Assembly: GCF_009362735.1 (NCBI RefSeq)
Contig: NZ_WHNP01000010.1
Span: 1 to 64,000, forward strand
DNA: 64,000 bases
Direction of reading: 5' to 3'
Origin: Paraburkholderia franconis
Lineage (GTDB): Bacteria; Pseudomonadota; Gammaproteobacteria; Burkholderiales; Burkholderiaceae
Below, in pieces: positions 9,290-18,465 of this stretch (position 1 is the first letter of the stretch; each line of letters starts with the position of its first letter). Below the pieces are notes generated by a model. It searched no databases. It was not told the DNA's origin and worked only from the letters and a program-made list of their open reading frames with translations. Made by a program: the position numbers and the translations under genes.

Positions 9290-10300
9290 ATGAACATCAA
9301 ACGTTTCGTCCAGGCTATCGCTGCAAACGCAGTGCTGGCAACATTGCTCATCCATGGCACCGCGGCGCGCGCGGACACCGTCAATATCGCCTATCAGTAC
9401 GGCGCCGATCCTGCGAAGCTCGCTCAGGCCAGCGCAGCGTATGAGAAAGCAACGGGCTGGACGATCAACTGGCGGCGCTTCGGTACGGGCGCGGACATCG
9501 TAGCCGCACTCGCTTCCGGCGATATCCAGATCGGCGATGTCGGCTCAAGTCCTTTCTCGGCCGCCGTGAGCCGTGGAGTGCCGATTGAAGCGGTCGTGCT
9601 GAATGCGTTGACGGGAGGCTCGGAAGCACTCGTCGTGCGCAATGGTGCGCACATCGACAAGCCAAAGGATCTCATCGGCAAGACGATTGCAACGCCCTTT
9701 GTATCGACCAGCCATTACAGCCTGCTCGCGGCGTTGAAGCACTGGGGCATCAAGTCCGACCAGGTGCGCATCGTCAATCTTGGACCCACTGAAATCATCG
9801 CGGCGTGGACGCGTGGCGACATCGACGCGGCCTATACGTGGGACCCCGCGCTCGGCAAAGCAAAGGAGTCGGGTCACGTCCTCGTCGATTCGACGGAAGT
9901 CGGAAAGTGGGGCGCGCCGACGTTCGATCTTTGGGCTGTGCGCAGGGACTTCGCCCAGGCACATCCCGATTTCGTCGCGAAGTTCGTGTCCGTGACGTTG
10001 AATGCCATTTCGGACTATCGGGAAAACGGCAAGACATGGACTTCGGGCTCGAAGCAGGTCGCAGCCATTTCAAAGCTTAGCGGCGCAAATGCATCGGACG
10101 TACCGCAACTGCTCGCGGGCAACGTCTATCCGACGGCGCCCGAACAGGCAGCGCCGACGCTGCTTGGCGGAGGCACCGCAAAAGCCGTGGCAGCGACCGC
10201 GCGCTTTCTCCAGGAGCAAAAGAAAATCGACCAGATACTGCCTGACTACAGTGCCGCCGTCACGACGCGCTTCGTGACGGCTGCTGCCACGTCGAAGTAA
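9290..10300 (+). CDS. tauA: Taurine/aliphatic sulfonate ABC transporter substrate-binding protein
   Basis: 336 residues from ATG 9290 (MNIKRF). A Sec signal peptide ends near [13 protein letters not shown]. The mature part is a type II periplasmic-binding fold of the TauA/SsuA group: [40 protein letters not shown], then [20 protein letters not shown] and [16 protein letters not shown], which is close to TauA. It captures taurine or a related sulfonate in the periplasm for the tauB/tauC importer downstream. A longer frame to 9098 was rejected because it would place the signal peptide internally. Confidence 0.93.
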   Translation: MNIKRFVQAIAANAVLATLLIHGTAARADTVNIAYQYGADPAKLAQASAAYEKATGWTINWRRFGTGADIVAALASGDIQIGDVGSSPFSAAVSRGVPIEAVVLNALTGGSEALVVRNGAHIDKPKDLIGKTIATPFVSTSHYSLLAALKHWGIKSDQVRIVNLGPTEIIAAWTRGDIDAAYTWDPALGKAKESGHVLVDSTEVGKWGAPTFDLWAVRRDFAQAHPDFVAKFVSVTLNAISDYRENGKTWTSGSKQVAAISKLSGANASDVPQLLAGNVYPTAPEQAAPTLLGGGTAKAVAATARFLQEQKKIDQILPDYSAAVTTRFVTAAATSK

Positions 10301-10350
10301 CGGTATCGCAACGCCCGAACTCATTGACTGAACGGAACAGCGCGCAAACC

Positions 10351-11133
10351 ATGGCTGAACTGAGTGCACATCACGCCACCGTTGTCTACGAAACGGCGCG
10401 CGGCCCGCTGACCGCCTTGCAGGACGCATCCGTGTCGGTGCGCAGCGGAGAAATCGTCGTCGCACTCGGGGCATCCGGTTGCGGCAAGAGCACGCTGCTG
10501 TCGTTGCTGGCCGGCTTCCAGGCGCCGACGTCCGGCCGCGTCACGAGCGATGGCAAACCCGTGAACGGGCCCGACGCGAATCGCGGCGTGGTGTTTCAGG
10601 ACGATGCATTGATGCCATGGCTTAACGTGCTGGACAACGTCGGCCTCGGACTGCGCATGCGAGGCGTCGGTCGCACAGCGCGTAATGCGCGCGCTGCGGA
10701 AGTTTTGCGGCTCGTGAAGCTCGACGGGTTCGGGCATCACAGGATCAACGAGATCTCGGGCGGCATGCGTCAACGCGTGGGACTGGCGCGTGCGCTCGCC
10801 GCCGATCCTTCGTTCCTGCTCATGGACGAGCCTCTCGGCGCACTCGACGCGTTGACGCGCGAACACATGCAGACGCTGCTGCTCGACGTGTGGCAAGCAA
10901 CGGGCAAGGGCGTGTTTCTGATCACTCACAGCATCGAGGAGGCCGTGTTGCTCGCCACCGAACTGCTGATTCTCTCGCCTCGTCCAGGACGGGTCGTGCA
11001 GCGGCATCGGCTCGACTTCGCACGACGTTACGCAGCCGGCGAGTCGATCCGTTCCATTCGCACGGACCCGGAGTTCACGGCGATCCACATGCAACTGCTC
11101 GATCAGCTTGTGCGCGAGACGCAGGAGGCTTGA
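10351..11133 (+). CDS. tauB: Taurine ABC transporter ATP-binding protein
   Basis: 260 residues from ATG 10351 (MAELSAHH); an in-frame TTG at 10324 has no better ribosome site. All ABC ATPase motifs are present: Walker [11 protein letters not shown]-loop [10 protein letters not shown], signature ISGGMRQR, Walker [12 protein letters not shown] and the H-loop [18 protein letters not shown] is typical of the TauB/SsuB subfamily. It powers uptake with TauC. The stop codon is one base from the tauC start, and the tauC Shine-Dalgarno lies inside this gene. Confidence 0.93.
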   Translation: MAELSAHHATVVYETARGPLTALQDASVSVRSGEIVVALGASGCGKSTLLSLLAGFQAPTSGRVTSDGKPVNGPDANRGVVFQDDALMPWLNVLDNVGLGLRMRGVGRTARNARAAEVLRLVKLDGFGHHRINEISGGMRQRVGLARALAADPSFLLMDEPLGALDALTREHMQTLLLDVWQATGKGVFLITHSIEEAVLLATELLILSPRPGRVVQRHRLDFARRYAAGESIRSIRTDPEFTAIHMQLLDQLVRETQEA

Positions 11134-11134
11134 C

Positions 11135-11995
11135 ATGTCGTCGCTCAAGAACACCCACGCAGGCCCACCGTCGAACATTGGCGATGAGTCCGGACTCACG
11201 TCCACACCTGCGCGAACCCGCATCGTTCGAATCGACCGCGGACATGCTGCTACCTTGATTACCGTGCTGGCGCTGCTCTCGGCGTGGTGGCTTGCGAGTC
11301 ACCTCCAATGGTTTCCTCCCGTACTGCTGCCGACGCCCGAGGCAATCGTCCGCAAGCTGGGCCAGTTGTGGACTGACGGCTTCGATGACGCGACGCTCAT
11401 TCAGCATCTGGAGGCCAGTCTGTCGCGTATCGCGCTCGCGTTCGTACTCGCGCTGGTCACGGCCATCCCCGCCGGACTTGCGATCGCGACCAGCAAGATA
11501 GCGCGCGGCGCGCTCGACCCGGTGATCGAGTTCTATCGCCCTGTTCCGCCGCTCGCGTATCTGCCGTTGATGGTGATCTGGTTTGGCATCGGAGAACTGT
11601 CGAAGGTACTGCTCATCTATCTGACCATCTTCGCGCCACTGACGATCGCGACCGCATCGGGCGCCAGCCGCGTCGCGAAGAGCCGGTTGCTCGCCGCCGC
11701 ATCGCTCGGCGCAACACGGTTCAAGCTGCTCGTTCACGTGGTATTGCCTGGCGCAATGCCCGAAATACTGACGGGTTTGCGAATCGCGCTAGGCGCCGGA
11801 TGGTCGACGCTCGTCGCCGCCGAACTGATTGCTGCAACGCGCGGGCTCGGCTTCATGGTCTATTCCGCCTCCCGCTTTCTCGTCACCGACGTCGTGATTG
11901 CCGGAATTCTGGTGATCGGCGCCATTGCCCTGGCCCTCGAACTGGGATTGCGATGGCTGCAACGCAAGCTCACTCCGTGGCATGCGGAGAACTAA
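11135..11995 (+). CDS. tauC: Taurine ABC transporter permease
   Basis: 286 residues from ATG 11135, preceded by GGAGG inside the tauB 3' end. After a ~35-residue polar N-terminus come six hydrophobic segments and the EAA loop of binding-protein-dependent permeases (RLLAAASLGATRFKLLVHVV then LPGAMPEILTGLR). It forms the inner-membrane channel of the sulfonate importer. No tauD (taurine dioxygenase) follows; the next gene is convergent. So sulfonate breakdown must be encoded elsewhere. Confidence 0.93.
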   Translation: MSSLKNTHAGPPSNIGDESGLTSTPARTRIVRIDRGHAATLITVLALLSAWWLASHLQWFPPVLLPTPEAIVRKLGQLWTDGFDDATLIQHLEASLSRIALAFVLALVTAIPAGLAIATSKIARGALDPVIEFYRPVPPLAYLPLMVIWFGIGELSKVLLIYLTIFAPLTIATASGASRVAKSRLLAAASLGATRFKLLVHVVLPGAMPEILTGLRIALGAGWSTLVAAELIAATRGLGFMVYSASRFLVTDVVIAGILVIGAIALALELGLRWLQRKLTPWHAEN

Positions 11996-12039
11996 CAGGA
12001 CAGTCATCGAAGAGCGCAAAGCGGCATTGGGGACCGCGC

Positions 12040-13068
12040 TCATTCAAGCGAGCTTTGAATGTCCTGAATGCTCACCCAACAGCCCGACTGGGCCGAGCGG
12101 AAAACGGCATCGATCACTCGCATATTCGAGCGCGCGTCTTCAAGCGGAATAGCCTGTGGTTCTCCGCTCAATATCGCTTCTGCGAACACTGCGGCTGCCA
12201 CCCCATATTGATCACACACCGGTAGTTCCAGCCAGCGTTGCGTATCGACTCCTGCACCCGAGCGCTCGCTCAATAACAGACGCGTCGGCCGATCATTCGG
12301 TGCATTGAACGGAATCTCGACCTCGATCCGGCCCGTGGTGCCGTGAAACTGCATGCGCTGGTAATTGTGGATCTGGGTGGAGTAAAAGAAACTTGTCTGC
12401 ACGCCGTCGAAATCCATCAGCACAGAGCCAAGCCGGTCCACCTCGAACGTCGGATCTCGCTCCATCAGCGCGACCACCCGCTTTGGCTCACGCCCAACAA
12501 TGAAGCGTGAAGTCGTGATGGGATAACAGCCGATATCCAGAAGGCCACCGCCGCCAAGTTCACTCTGATTGCGGATATTGCCCGGGTCGGTGTTGTAATA
12601 GGTAAAGCCTCCTGTCACTGCCCGCAATTCGCCAATGGCGCCTTCTTCGATTAACGTCCGCACTTTTAGCCATTGCGGATGCGTGCGAACCATGAATGCT
12701 TCCTGCACGTATCGGCCGTTCTTGTCACGCGCAGCGATAAGGCGCTCAGCCTGTCCAACATCCAGCCCGATCGGCTTTTCACACAGGACGTGCTTGCCGG
12801 CCTCGACGGACCTGATCGTCCATTCCATGTGAATGTGATTAGGCAATGAGATATACACCGCGTCGATTTCCGGGTCTGCCAGCAGTGCCTCGTAACTGTC
12901 ATACGCGACAGCCAGGCCATATCTCGCCGCGGCTTCCCGAGCCTTCTGCGGATATCGCGACGCAATGCCCTTTACGTGGCATTTCGGCGCCCTATGCATG
13001 GGCACAACGACCTTGTCGTTGATCTTTGCCGTGCCCAAGATTCCCCAGACAATCGCATCCTTTGCCAT
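12040..13068 (-). CDS. Gfo/Idh/MocA-family NAD(P)-dependent sugar oxidoreductase
   Basis: 342 residues from ATG 13068 with AAAGGACC upstream. The Rossmann motif is WGILGTAKI; the conserved lysine is in HVLCEKPIGLD; the second domain has GGGGLLDIGCYPI and TGRIEVEIPFNAP. This set resembles the dihydrodiol/D-xylose dehydrogenase and glucose-fructose oxidoreductase branch, although no Tat signal is present. It oxidises or reduces a sugar carbon with NAD(P). It converges on tauC (44 bp apart) and appears monocistronic. The 207-bp region upstream (13069-13275) shows nothing recognisable. Confidence 0.9.
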   Translation of the reverse strand: MAKDAIVWGILGTAKINDKVVVPMHRAPKCHVKGIASRYPQKAREAAARYGLAVAYDSYEALLADPEIDAVYISLPNHIHMEWTIRSVEAGKHVLCEKPIGLDVGQAERLIAARDKNGRYVQEAFMVRTHPQWLKVRTLIEEGAIGELRAVTGGFTYYNTDPGNIRNQSELGGGGLLDIGCYPITTSRFIVGREPKRVVALMERDPTFEVDRLGSVLMDFDGVQTSFFYSTQIHNYQRMQFHGTTGRIEVEIPFNAPNDRPTRLLLSERSGAGVDTQRWLELPVCDQYGVAAAVFAEAILSGEPQAIPLEDARSNMRVIDAVFRSAQSGCWVSIQDIQSSLE

Positions 13069-13275
13069 GACAGGTCCTTTCGAATTCCGTACGTTAGAAT
13101 TGGATTGAACGGGCGCACCCACAACCTCTATCTGCACCAGTGTACGCTCAGCGCTTGTTTGGGCACACGTGTCGTGCCGCCAAAATTACGGGAGTCGCGC
13201 TGTGCACTATTTCTCTCGTCTTGTCACGAAAGGAACATCACCCCGAGAGGAATACGGTCCTGCTCGACTCTCTAC

Positions 13276-14319
13276 TCACAGGCCTAAAGTCTTAACACGG
13301 CGATTGCTTCTGAGTATCAGAGGATAAACGCGCTTCTTGACGAATTGCACCGCGCAACTCAAAACCCGGGGATGATTCATTGTGTGCCTAAGGGCTGCCG
13401 CGAAGTGCCTTTGACGAATCGCCTCGGTGACATCGAGCCAGCGAAGCGAGGTTTCGAGTGATCGATGCCGCTGCGCGCACGCGTCGGCTAACCTTCCGGA
13501 CAGAGCGTGCGATGCGCGAAAACGTGCATTCGCTTCGAGCATGCCCAGGAGCGCGGGTCGGTCCGCGGACTTGTCAGTGGAGAGCGAACCATCACGTCGC
13601 CGATAGTGATAACCCATGGCCGGATAGACAACCATACGTGCATCGTGCTTCACCAGCACGCGCAATAGAAGATCGAAGTCTTCCGCAGAGCGAACCCGCG
13701 CGTCATAACGAAGATCGCCTAAGAGTTCAGCCTTGATCATGGGCTGGAGATAGCCGAGGTGCGGCGCGTTGACAAGCGCGACCGCATCGAAAGTCCTGGC
13801 GGTTTTGAGGTCGAGTAGCGAGTGTCCAGTGAGCGAACCGCTCTCGTTCATGATGAGCAAGTCGTCCGCTGCTATCCCTTCGCCGTCCGCCTCCGCCTTG
13901 GCAAGCAACGATGCGAGGCGTCCTTCCGCGAACGCGTCGTCGCTGTCGAGGATTGTGATCCAGCGTCCCCGCGCGCACGTCAGCGCGCGATTGCGCGCGA
14001 CCGACGGCCCCGCGTTGGACGACGAGGTCAGCAGAACGATACGTGGGTCGTTATCGGCAGCGGCACGGACGATCTCCACGCTTGCGTCAGTCGACGCATC
14101 GTCCACAACGATGAGTTCCCAGTCCGCCAGACTCTGTCTCTTGACCGATTCGATGGCTTCTCCGATCCAGTTCTCTCCATTGAAGTTGGCCATGATGACA
14201 CTGACAGAAGGAGGAGGCGTCGGCGCGGGAATGATCAGGCGATTCGTGCCGCGTTCTTCGATGCGGGCGAATTCGCCCGGAGGGCTCCTTGAAGTTGTGT
14301 GTTCACCCGTTAAGCTCAT
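13276..14319 (-). CDS. Family 2 glycosyltransferase
   Basis: 347 residues from ATG 14319 (MSLTGEHT). The GT-A fold starts at about residue 40 with VSVIMANFNGENWIGEAIES, followed by DWELIVVDDASTDAS, NRALTCARGRWITILDSDD (the DXD metal site) and a late RSAEDFDLLLRVL acidic motif. GT2 enzymes transfer sugars from nucleotide donors onto polysaccharide or lipid carriers. No neighbouring polysaccharide genes are visible, so the acceptor is unknown. An upstream in-frame start (14466) was rejected because the added segment is not protein-like. Confidence 0.9.
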   Translation of the reverse strand: MSLTGEHTTSRSPPGEFARIEERGTNRLIIPAPTPPPSVSVIMANFNGENWIGEAIESVKRQSLADWELIVVDDASTDASVEIVRAAADNDPRIVLLTSSSNAGPSVARNRALTCARGRWITILDSDDAFAEGRLASLLAKAEADGEGIAADDLLIMNESGSLTGHSLLDLKTARTFDAVALVNAPHLGYLQPMIKAELLGDLRYDARVRSAEDFDLLLRVLVKHDARMVVYPAMGYHYRRRDGSLSTDKSADRPALLGMLEANARFRASHALSGRLADACAQRHRSLETSLRWLDVTEAIRQRHFAAALRHTMNHPRVLSCAVQFVKKRVYPLILRSNRRVKTLGL

Positions 14320-15205
14320 GGTCTCGGTCTCGGTCCTGAAGCAGGGTTGCAAGGATGTGGCGGTAGCGTAGAACGGCGCAACGTTAGCGGCCGCCTTGCG
14401 GGAGCGAGCCCGCTGCAAATGCCAGATGCGTAAAGGAACGTTCAGCGAGCGAAATGGCGATGGCAAGCCAGATACGTCCGCTCGACCGCCTCCGATGCGG
14501 CGCGTCTACCGGACCGAGGTAGTACAGGACATGTCATATGTCCCCTTCCGCGTGGGCGCAGAACAAACCGCCAACGACGCACAAGGCCGATCGGGAACGC
14601 GTGAGTCATAGCTCATGAAGATTAGCATCTGGCCTTACGGCGAGCTATCGAGAACCTCAACGTTTTGCGCCTTCCTGTCAGACATTTGCGCCTGTTTTCA
14701 CCCGGCGCTGAAGTGAGCGCCCCTATACGTGATGACATTGCACGACGTCGAGAAGAGCGACATCGTGCGCGCGGCGCTCGAACGTCTTGCGGTGCAGTTT
14801 GCGTCGGAACGCATTGCGCCGCGTGGCGTTTTCTTTCATGCGGGAGTGTCGCTTGCTGCGCTGTGTCAGAGTCTTTTCCGCACTGCGTCAAGCGCGCCAC
14901 AACGCGCAGCAAACTGTTATCAAAAGAACACGCCAACAGCCTGCGAATACAGAATCAATCGAAGAAGCGGATCACTGCGCTCATATCGCGAGAAGTCTGG
15001 CCGAATATCCCGTCAGTGTCAGTTCGCGGCGGGGCGGCCCTTGTCATGGTCGCGACCTCTCTGCTGCCACATTGCAGCGGTCAGGCGAGGACGGGATGCG
15101 ACTGCGGCCACGCAACAGGACGCGAGTGGAATAAACAACACTCTGAACTAGCGAGAAGGAATACGCGTGTCCGTTCGCAACGGTGTCTCTCACGCGGTGC
15201 CCTGA
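14320..15205. other. 886-bp gap without a convincing gene
   Basis: Both strands were read. Short frames exist (for example around 14729-15151 on the plus strand), but none shows a family motif, a good ribosome site or typical codon usage. The region separates a leftward glycosyltransferase gene from the 3' end of a leftward sigma-54 activator. It may hold the glycosyltransferase promoter or decayed sequence. Confidence 0.5.
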
Positions 15206-16591
15206 CTATCGCACCGTTGTCAGCGAAACATCAGCGCGTATGACGCTCAGAAAAGCCGCAATATCGAATCCGTACGACTCGAGCAGCCTGTACAACGTGA
15301 CGCGCGAAATATCGAGTTCGCGGGCCGCGTCCGCGACTCTTCCGCGATGACGCATCAGAGCCCTTTCGACTGCGTGCTGTTCGGCGCGGCGCCGCACCTG
15401 ATCGAGCGATACCGTACGCGCGCCGACATAGTGCGCAAGGCCCAGGTCGCTTGCCGTAATCACCGGATTGTCGAATAGCACGACAGCGCGCCACACGCGA
15501 TTGCGCAGTTCGCGAACATTGCCGGGCCAATCGTGCGCGCGCATCGCGCGAATCGCGTCGTCGGAGAAGCCGCGAATCCGGCGGCATGAATCTGCGCGCA
15601 ACTGATCGAGCAAATGCCGCGCCAATAGCTCGACGTCGGCACCTCGCGCGCGCAGCGGCGGCTCGTCGATCTGCAGCACACTCAGCCGATGATAGAGATC
15701 TTCCCGGAATCGGCCTTCCAACGTCGCCTGCTTCAGGTCCACATGGGTCGCGCAGACGATTCTCACGTCGACGTCGATCGAGCCGTTACAGCCCAACCGC
15801 TCGATGCTGTGTTCCTGCAAGAACCGCAGCAGGCTCGCCTGGCTTTTCATCGGCAGATCGGCGATCTCGTCGAGAAGGACAGTACCGCCGCTTGCCGCTT
15901 CGATGCGTCCCGTCTTACGCTCGTTCGCGCCAGTGAATGCGCCACGCTCGTAGCCGAACAGTTCGGACATGACGAGATGCTCAGGTATTGCACCGCAATT
16001 GATCGCGGCAAACGGCGCATGCCGTCGCGCGGAATAGCGGTGAATCGACAGTGCCGTCAGTTCCTTGCCCGTCCCCGACTCGCCCTGGATAAGCACGGGC
16101 GCGTTGCATATCGCGACCTTGCGGATCGTGCGAACGAGCTGGAGCATCGCCTCCGACGAACCAATCATCTCGCCATCCATCACCGTCCACGGATGCGCGG
16201 CTATCGGCTCCGCCAGCAAGCACATGCCGCGCGCGTGTCCTACCGCATGTCCGAGCTCGTCGACTGTCGTGGGCAGCGTGATATAGCTCATGCAGCGGCC
16301 TCGCACGAGCGAGCGGATCGCCTTGTCTTCGAGTTGCTCGGGCCGCAACGCGGCAACCCAGCCCACATCGCGTGAGGCGATCACATCGGTGAGCGCTTCC
16401 ATGTCGCGCGGAAACTTCATCGACGCGAGATCGATCACCCCTCCCGCTCCCGCTGCAAGCCGTGTCCGATGCCTCGTTCGCGCGCCGACGTCGATCCTGT
16501 CGATGTTCCACCCGTCGTGCGGCAGCACCGCGTCCGGCAACGCGCGGTTCCCACGGCAAACGTGATAGAGCTTTCTCGTCACCGCGTCCAT
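15206..16591 (-). CDS. VpsR-type sigma-54-dependent transcriptional activator
   Basis: 461 residues from ATG 16591 with GGAGAGG upstream. Residues 1-~125 resemble the degenerate receiver-like VpsR domain (RKLYHVCRGNRALPDAVL). A full AAA+ activator domain follows with Walker A GESGTGKE (~165), the sigma-54 contact loop GAFTGA (~220) and Walker B GGTVLLDEIADLP. The C-terminal Fis-type helix-turn-helix is AARELDISRVTLYRLLESYG. VpsR and the Burkholderia activator BerB control exopolysaccharide genes in response to cyclic-di-GMP. It lies behind the secretion cluster on the same strand but about 290 bp away; control of nearby genes is possible but not shown. Confidence 0.88.
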   Translation of the reverse strand: MDAVTRKLYHVCRGNRALPDAVLPHDGWNIDRIDVGARTRHRTRLAAGAGGVIDLASMKFPRDMEALTDVIASRDVGWVAALRPEQLEDKAIRSLVRGRCMSYITLPTTVDELGHAVGHARGMCLLAEPIAAHPWTVMDGEMIGSSEAMLQLVRTIRKVAICNAPVLIQGESGTGKELTALSIHRYSARRHAPFAAINCGAIPEHLVMSELFGYERGAFTGANERKTGRIEAASGGTVLLDEIADLPMKSQASLLRFLQEHSIERLGCNGSIDVDVRIVCATHVDLKQATLEGRFREDLYHRLSVLQIDEPPLRARGADVELLARHLLDQLRADSCRRIRGFSDDAIRAMRAHDWPGNVRELRNRVWRAVVLFDNPVITASDLGLAHYVGARTVSLDQVRRRAEQHAVERALMRHRGRVADAARELDISRVTLYRLLESYGFDIAAFLSVIRADVSLTTVR

Positions 16592-16641
16592 ATGAAGCCT
16601 CTCCGGCCGGCCCGAACTAGAAAGGAAAACTGATCGCCTTG

Positions 16642-16717
16642 ATAAGAAAGAGAAAATGTACTGTAAAGGAAGTGTCGGCTAGCGAAGCTGAAGAACGCCT
16701 TAAGATCTTTTTCTTAT
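16642..16717. repeat. AT-rich inverted repeat between the activator and pseudopilin genes
   Basis: ATAAGAAAGAGA at 16642-16653 and TCTTTTTCTTAT at 16706-16717 are reverse complements at 11 of 12 positions, separated by 52 bases. The patch is markedly AT-rich against a GC-rich background. It could be the promoter/operator of the activator gene or mark the end of the secretion-cluster transcript. The remainder of 16592-16881 holds nothing else. Confidence 0.4.
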
Positions 16718-16881
16718 TCCGTGAAAGAAGGTGTTCTCGCGGCTAAATCGCTAGAGAAGTGTGCGGTAGACCGCATAACGAAGCGCTCGTGTGCGCACGA
16801 TGAGAAACCGGAACGGAATCCGGACGTCAATTCTACGACGCTCGAATGCTTAAAGCCGCATTTCAATGAGCTTGATGCCGA

Positions 16882-17505
16882 TTACCAATTCGACGTGCCC
16901 ATGCTGCGCGGCGTGAAACGCGTCAGGCCATCGTTCATCGGATCGAATGGTGCATCCAGCGAGCCGGGTCTCGGCTTCTTTGGATGCGTATCGAGGTTGG
17001 AGTTGGAGCGCGGCATCGGCGGCATATAGAAGAATTGCCAGCCCGCATAGGTCTGCTGCCCTTCGAAGTCTTCGAACTGCCGGGGAAAACGCGAACGCTT
17101 GATCGGCGCGTCCGTCGAACTGCTGTGCAGGCCGGCTATCCGGCCGGCCTCGTACAGGTAGACCCAATCGTTCTGTCCGCTGACGGGATCGGCGTACGCT
17201 CGCCGCAGATGATGCAGCGGCTCGGGAAAGCGCGTGTCGTTGAGCAGATCGTCGATGGATGCGGGCAGCGCGCGTCCTGCGCGGTAGTAGCGCAGTATCG
17301 CGATGCGGTACTGGTTGCCGACGAACAGCAGCTGTTGTTCGGTTTCCCGTTTGCGTTGAAGCGACCATACGTCGAGCGCGCCCATCAGCGCGATGGAAAG
17401 CAGCATCAACGCGATCAGCAGCGTCAGCATCACGAGGCCGCGTTCGCGCGCGACTCGCGCGCCTGGCGAACGTCCGCTACGGCCGCGCGTCGCGAAGAAG
17501 CTCAT
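16882..17505 (-). CDS. Atypical minor pseudopilin of the compact secretion cluster
   Basis: 207 residues from ATG 17505, which overlaps the previous gene's TGA (ATGA). A basic leader ending RERG is followed by a prepilin-like hydrophobic helix (LVMLTLLIALMLLSIALMGALDVW), then QQLLFVGNQYRIAILRYYRAGRALPASIDDLLND, a GspG-like globular start. Residue +5 is Thr instead of the conserved Glu, as in tip pseudopilins such as GspK that also lack Glu5. It may cap the pseudopilus (inference). It is the last gene of the cluster. Confidence 0.75.
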   Translation of the reverse strand: MSFFATRGRSGRSPGARVARERGLVMLTLLIALMLLSIALMGALDVWSLQRKRETEQQLLFVGNQYRIAILRYYRAGRALPASIDDLLNDTRFPEPLHHLRRAYADPVSGQNDWVYLYEAGRIAGLHSSSTDAPIKRSRFPRQFEDFEGQQTYAGWQFFYMPPMPRSNSNLDTHPKKPRPGSLDAPFDPMNDGLTRFTPRSMGTSNW

Positions 17506-17894
17506 TGACCCGCTCCCGCTGCATCCGACGCTGCGCCCTGCGGGCCGCTTGCGGGCACGATATCGTAGACGCCCGTTTTGCTGTCGTCCGGCGAAGCGAC
17601 GACCGCCCACTTGTCGTCGCCATTCACGGGGTCGACGGGAATCGCGCGCAAATAGTGGCGCGTGACGAGTTCGTCGAGCGTGTCGGGATACGCGCCGTTG
17701 TCGCCGTAGTACTTGTCGATTGCATCGCGCATGACCGCGAGATTCTGCGCGCGCACCTGCTCTTTGCCGCGATCGATGCTATGCATGTAGCGCGGCAGCG
17801 CGATGGTCAGCAAGAGGCCGATGATCGCCATCACGACGACGAGTTCTATCAACGTGAAGCCGGCGCAAAGCCGGCGCATGGCGTTGCCTTTCAT
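17502..17894 (-). CDS. Pseudopilin (GspG/PilE-like)
   Basis: 130 residues from ATG 17894 (MKGNAMRRLCAG); an ATG five codons later (17879) is equally possible. The cleavage motif is G|FTLIELVVVMAIIGLLLTIALP with Glu5 present. YMHSIDRGKEQVRAQNLAVMRDAIDKYYGDNGAYPDTLDELV is typical of small GspG-like subunits. The C-terminus is Ala/Gly-rich. It would be cleaved by a prepilin peptidase encoded elsewhere and join the pseudopilus. It overlaps the next gene by four bases. Confidence 0.85.
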   Translation of the reverse strand: MKGNAMRRLCAGFTLIELVVVMAIIGLLLTIALPRYMHSIDRGKEQVRAQNLAVMRDAIDKYYGDNGAYPDTLDELVTRHYLRAIPVDPVNGDDKWAVVASPDDSKTGVYDIVPASGPQGAASDAAGAGQ

Positions 17895-17916
17895 GATCGC
17901 GCTCACCGCTGTCCCC

Positions 17917-18462
17917 TCACCACTGTCGATAAGGAATGCCGTTGATGCCGACGCGATCCGACTTCGACGTGACATCGAACACGTCCTTGCCTGCCGTGCC
18001 GGGCGCGGACGGGTCCGCGTCATCGGCATGCGCAGGCGGCTCGCCGAACGCGCGCACGTTCCACGTCTCTTCGGGTGGCGTATCCGGTTCGCCCGTAAAA
18101 AAAGGATCGCGTGGCACGCGGCGCAGAAACATCAGCAGCCCGCCTTTGGGGTCTTTGACGTTCTTCACGCCATCGACCAGCACGATGAGCGAAGGCGGAT
18201 AGCCCGACGCATCCGCTTCGCGTTCGATCAGTCCCGTGTCGCTCGCTTCCTTGTACGCGTCGAGCGCAGTACGGATCTCGCGCAATGCCGCGCTCAACTG
18301 CTGTTCCTTTTCACGCTGCACGATCAGCTGAGAAAACGGCACGATAGCGAGCGCGAGAATGCCGACAAGCGCGAGCGTGACCACGAGTTCGATCAGCGTG
18401 AAGCCGCACTGCCCCGCTCGACGCGCGCGGCGCACACGGTCGGGACGCTTGACGCAAAACAT
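17917..18462 (-). CDS. Pseudopilin (GspG-like)
   Basis: 181 residues from ATG 18462, three bases after the secretin stop. The leader MFCVKRPDRVRRARRAGQCG precedes FTLIELVVTLALVGILALAIVP, with Glu5. The globular part (QLSAALREIRTALDAYKEASDTG, GGLLMFLRRVPRDPF) follows the GspG pattern but is longer, ending VGINGIPYRQW. It is probably a minor pseudopilin beside the major one at 26425-26901. Confidence 0.85.
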   Translation of the reverse strand: MFCVKRPDRVRRARRAGQCGFTLIELVVTLALVGILALAIVPFSQLIVQREKEQQLSAALREIRTALDAYKEASDTGLIEREADASGYPPSLIVLVDGVKNVKDPKGGLLMFLRRVPRDPFFTGEPDTPPEETWNVRAFGEPPAHADDADPSAPGTAGKDVFDVTSKSDRVGINGIPYRQW

Positions 18463-18465
18463 CGT

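Noticed and set aside
14729..15151. 140-codon plus-strand frame
   Set aside because: Its first 45 residues look moderately protein-like, but no motif, ribosome site or homologous family was recognised.
16592..16881. Sigma-54 promoter for the activator or pseudopilin genes
   Set aside because: No TGGCAC-N5-TTGCA match was seen on either strand in this or other intergenic regions inspected.
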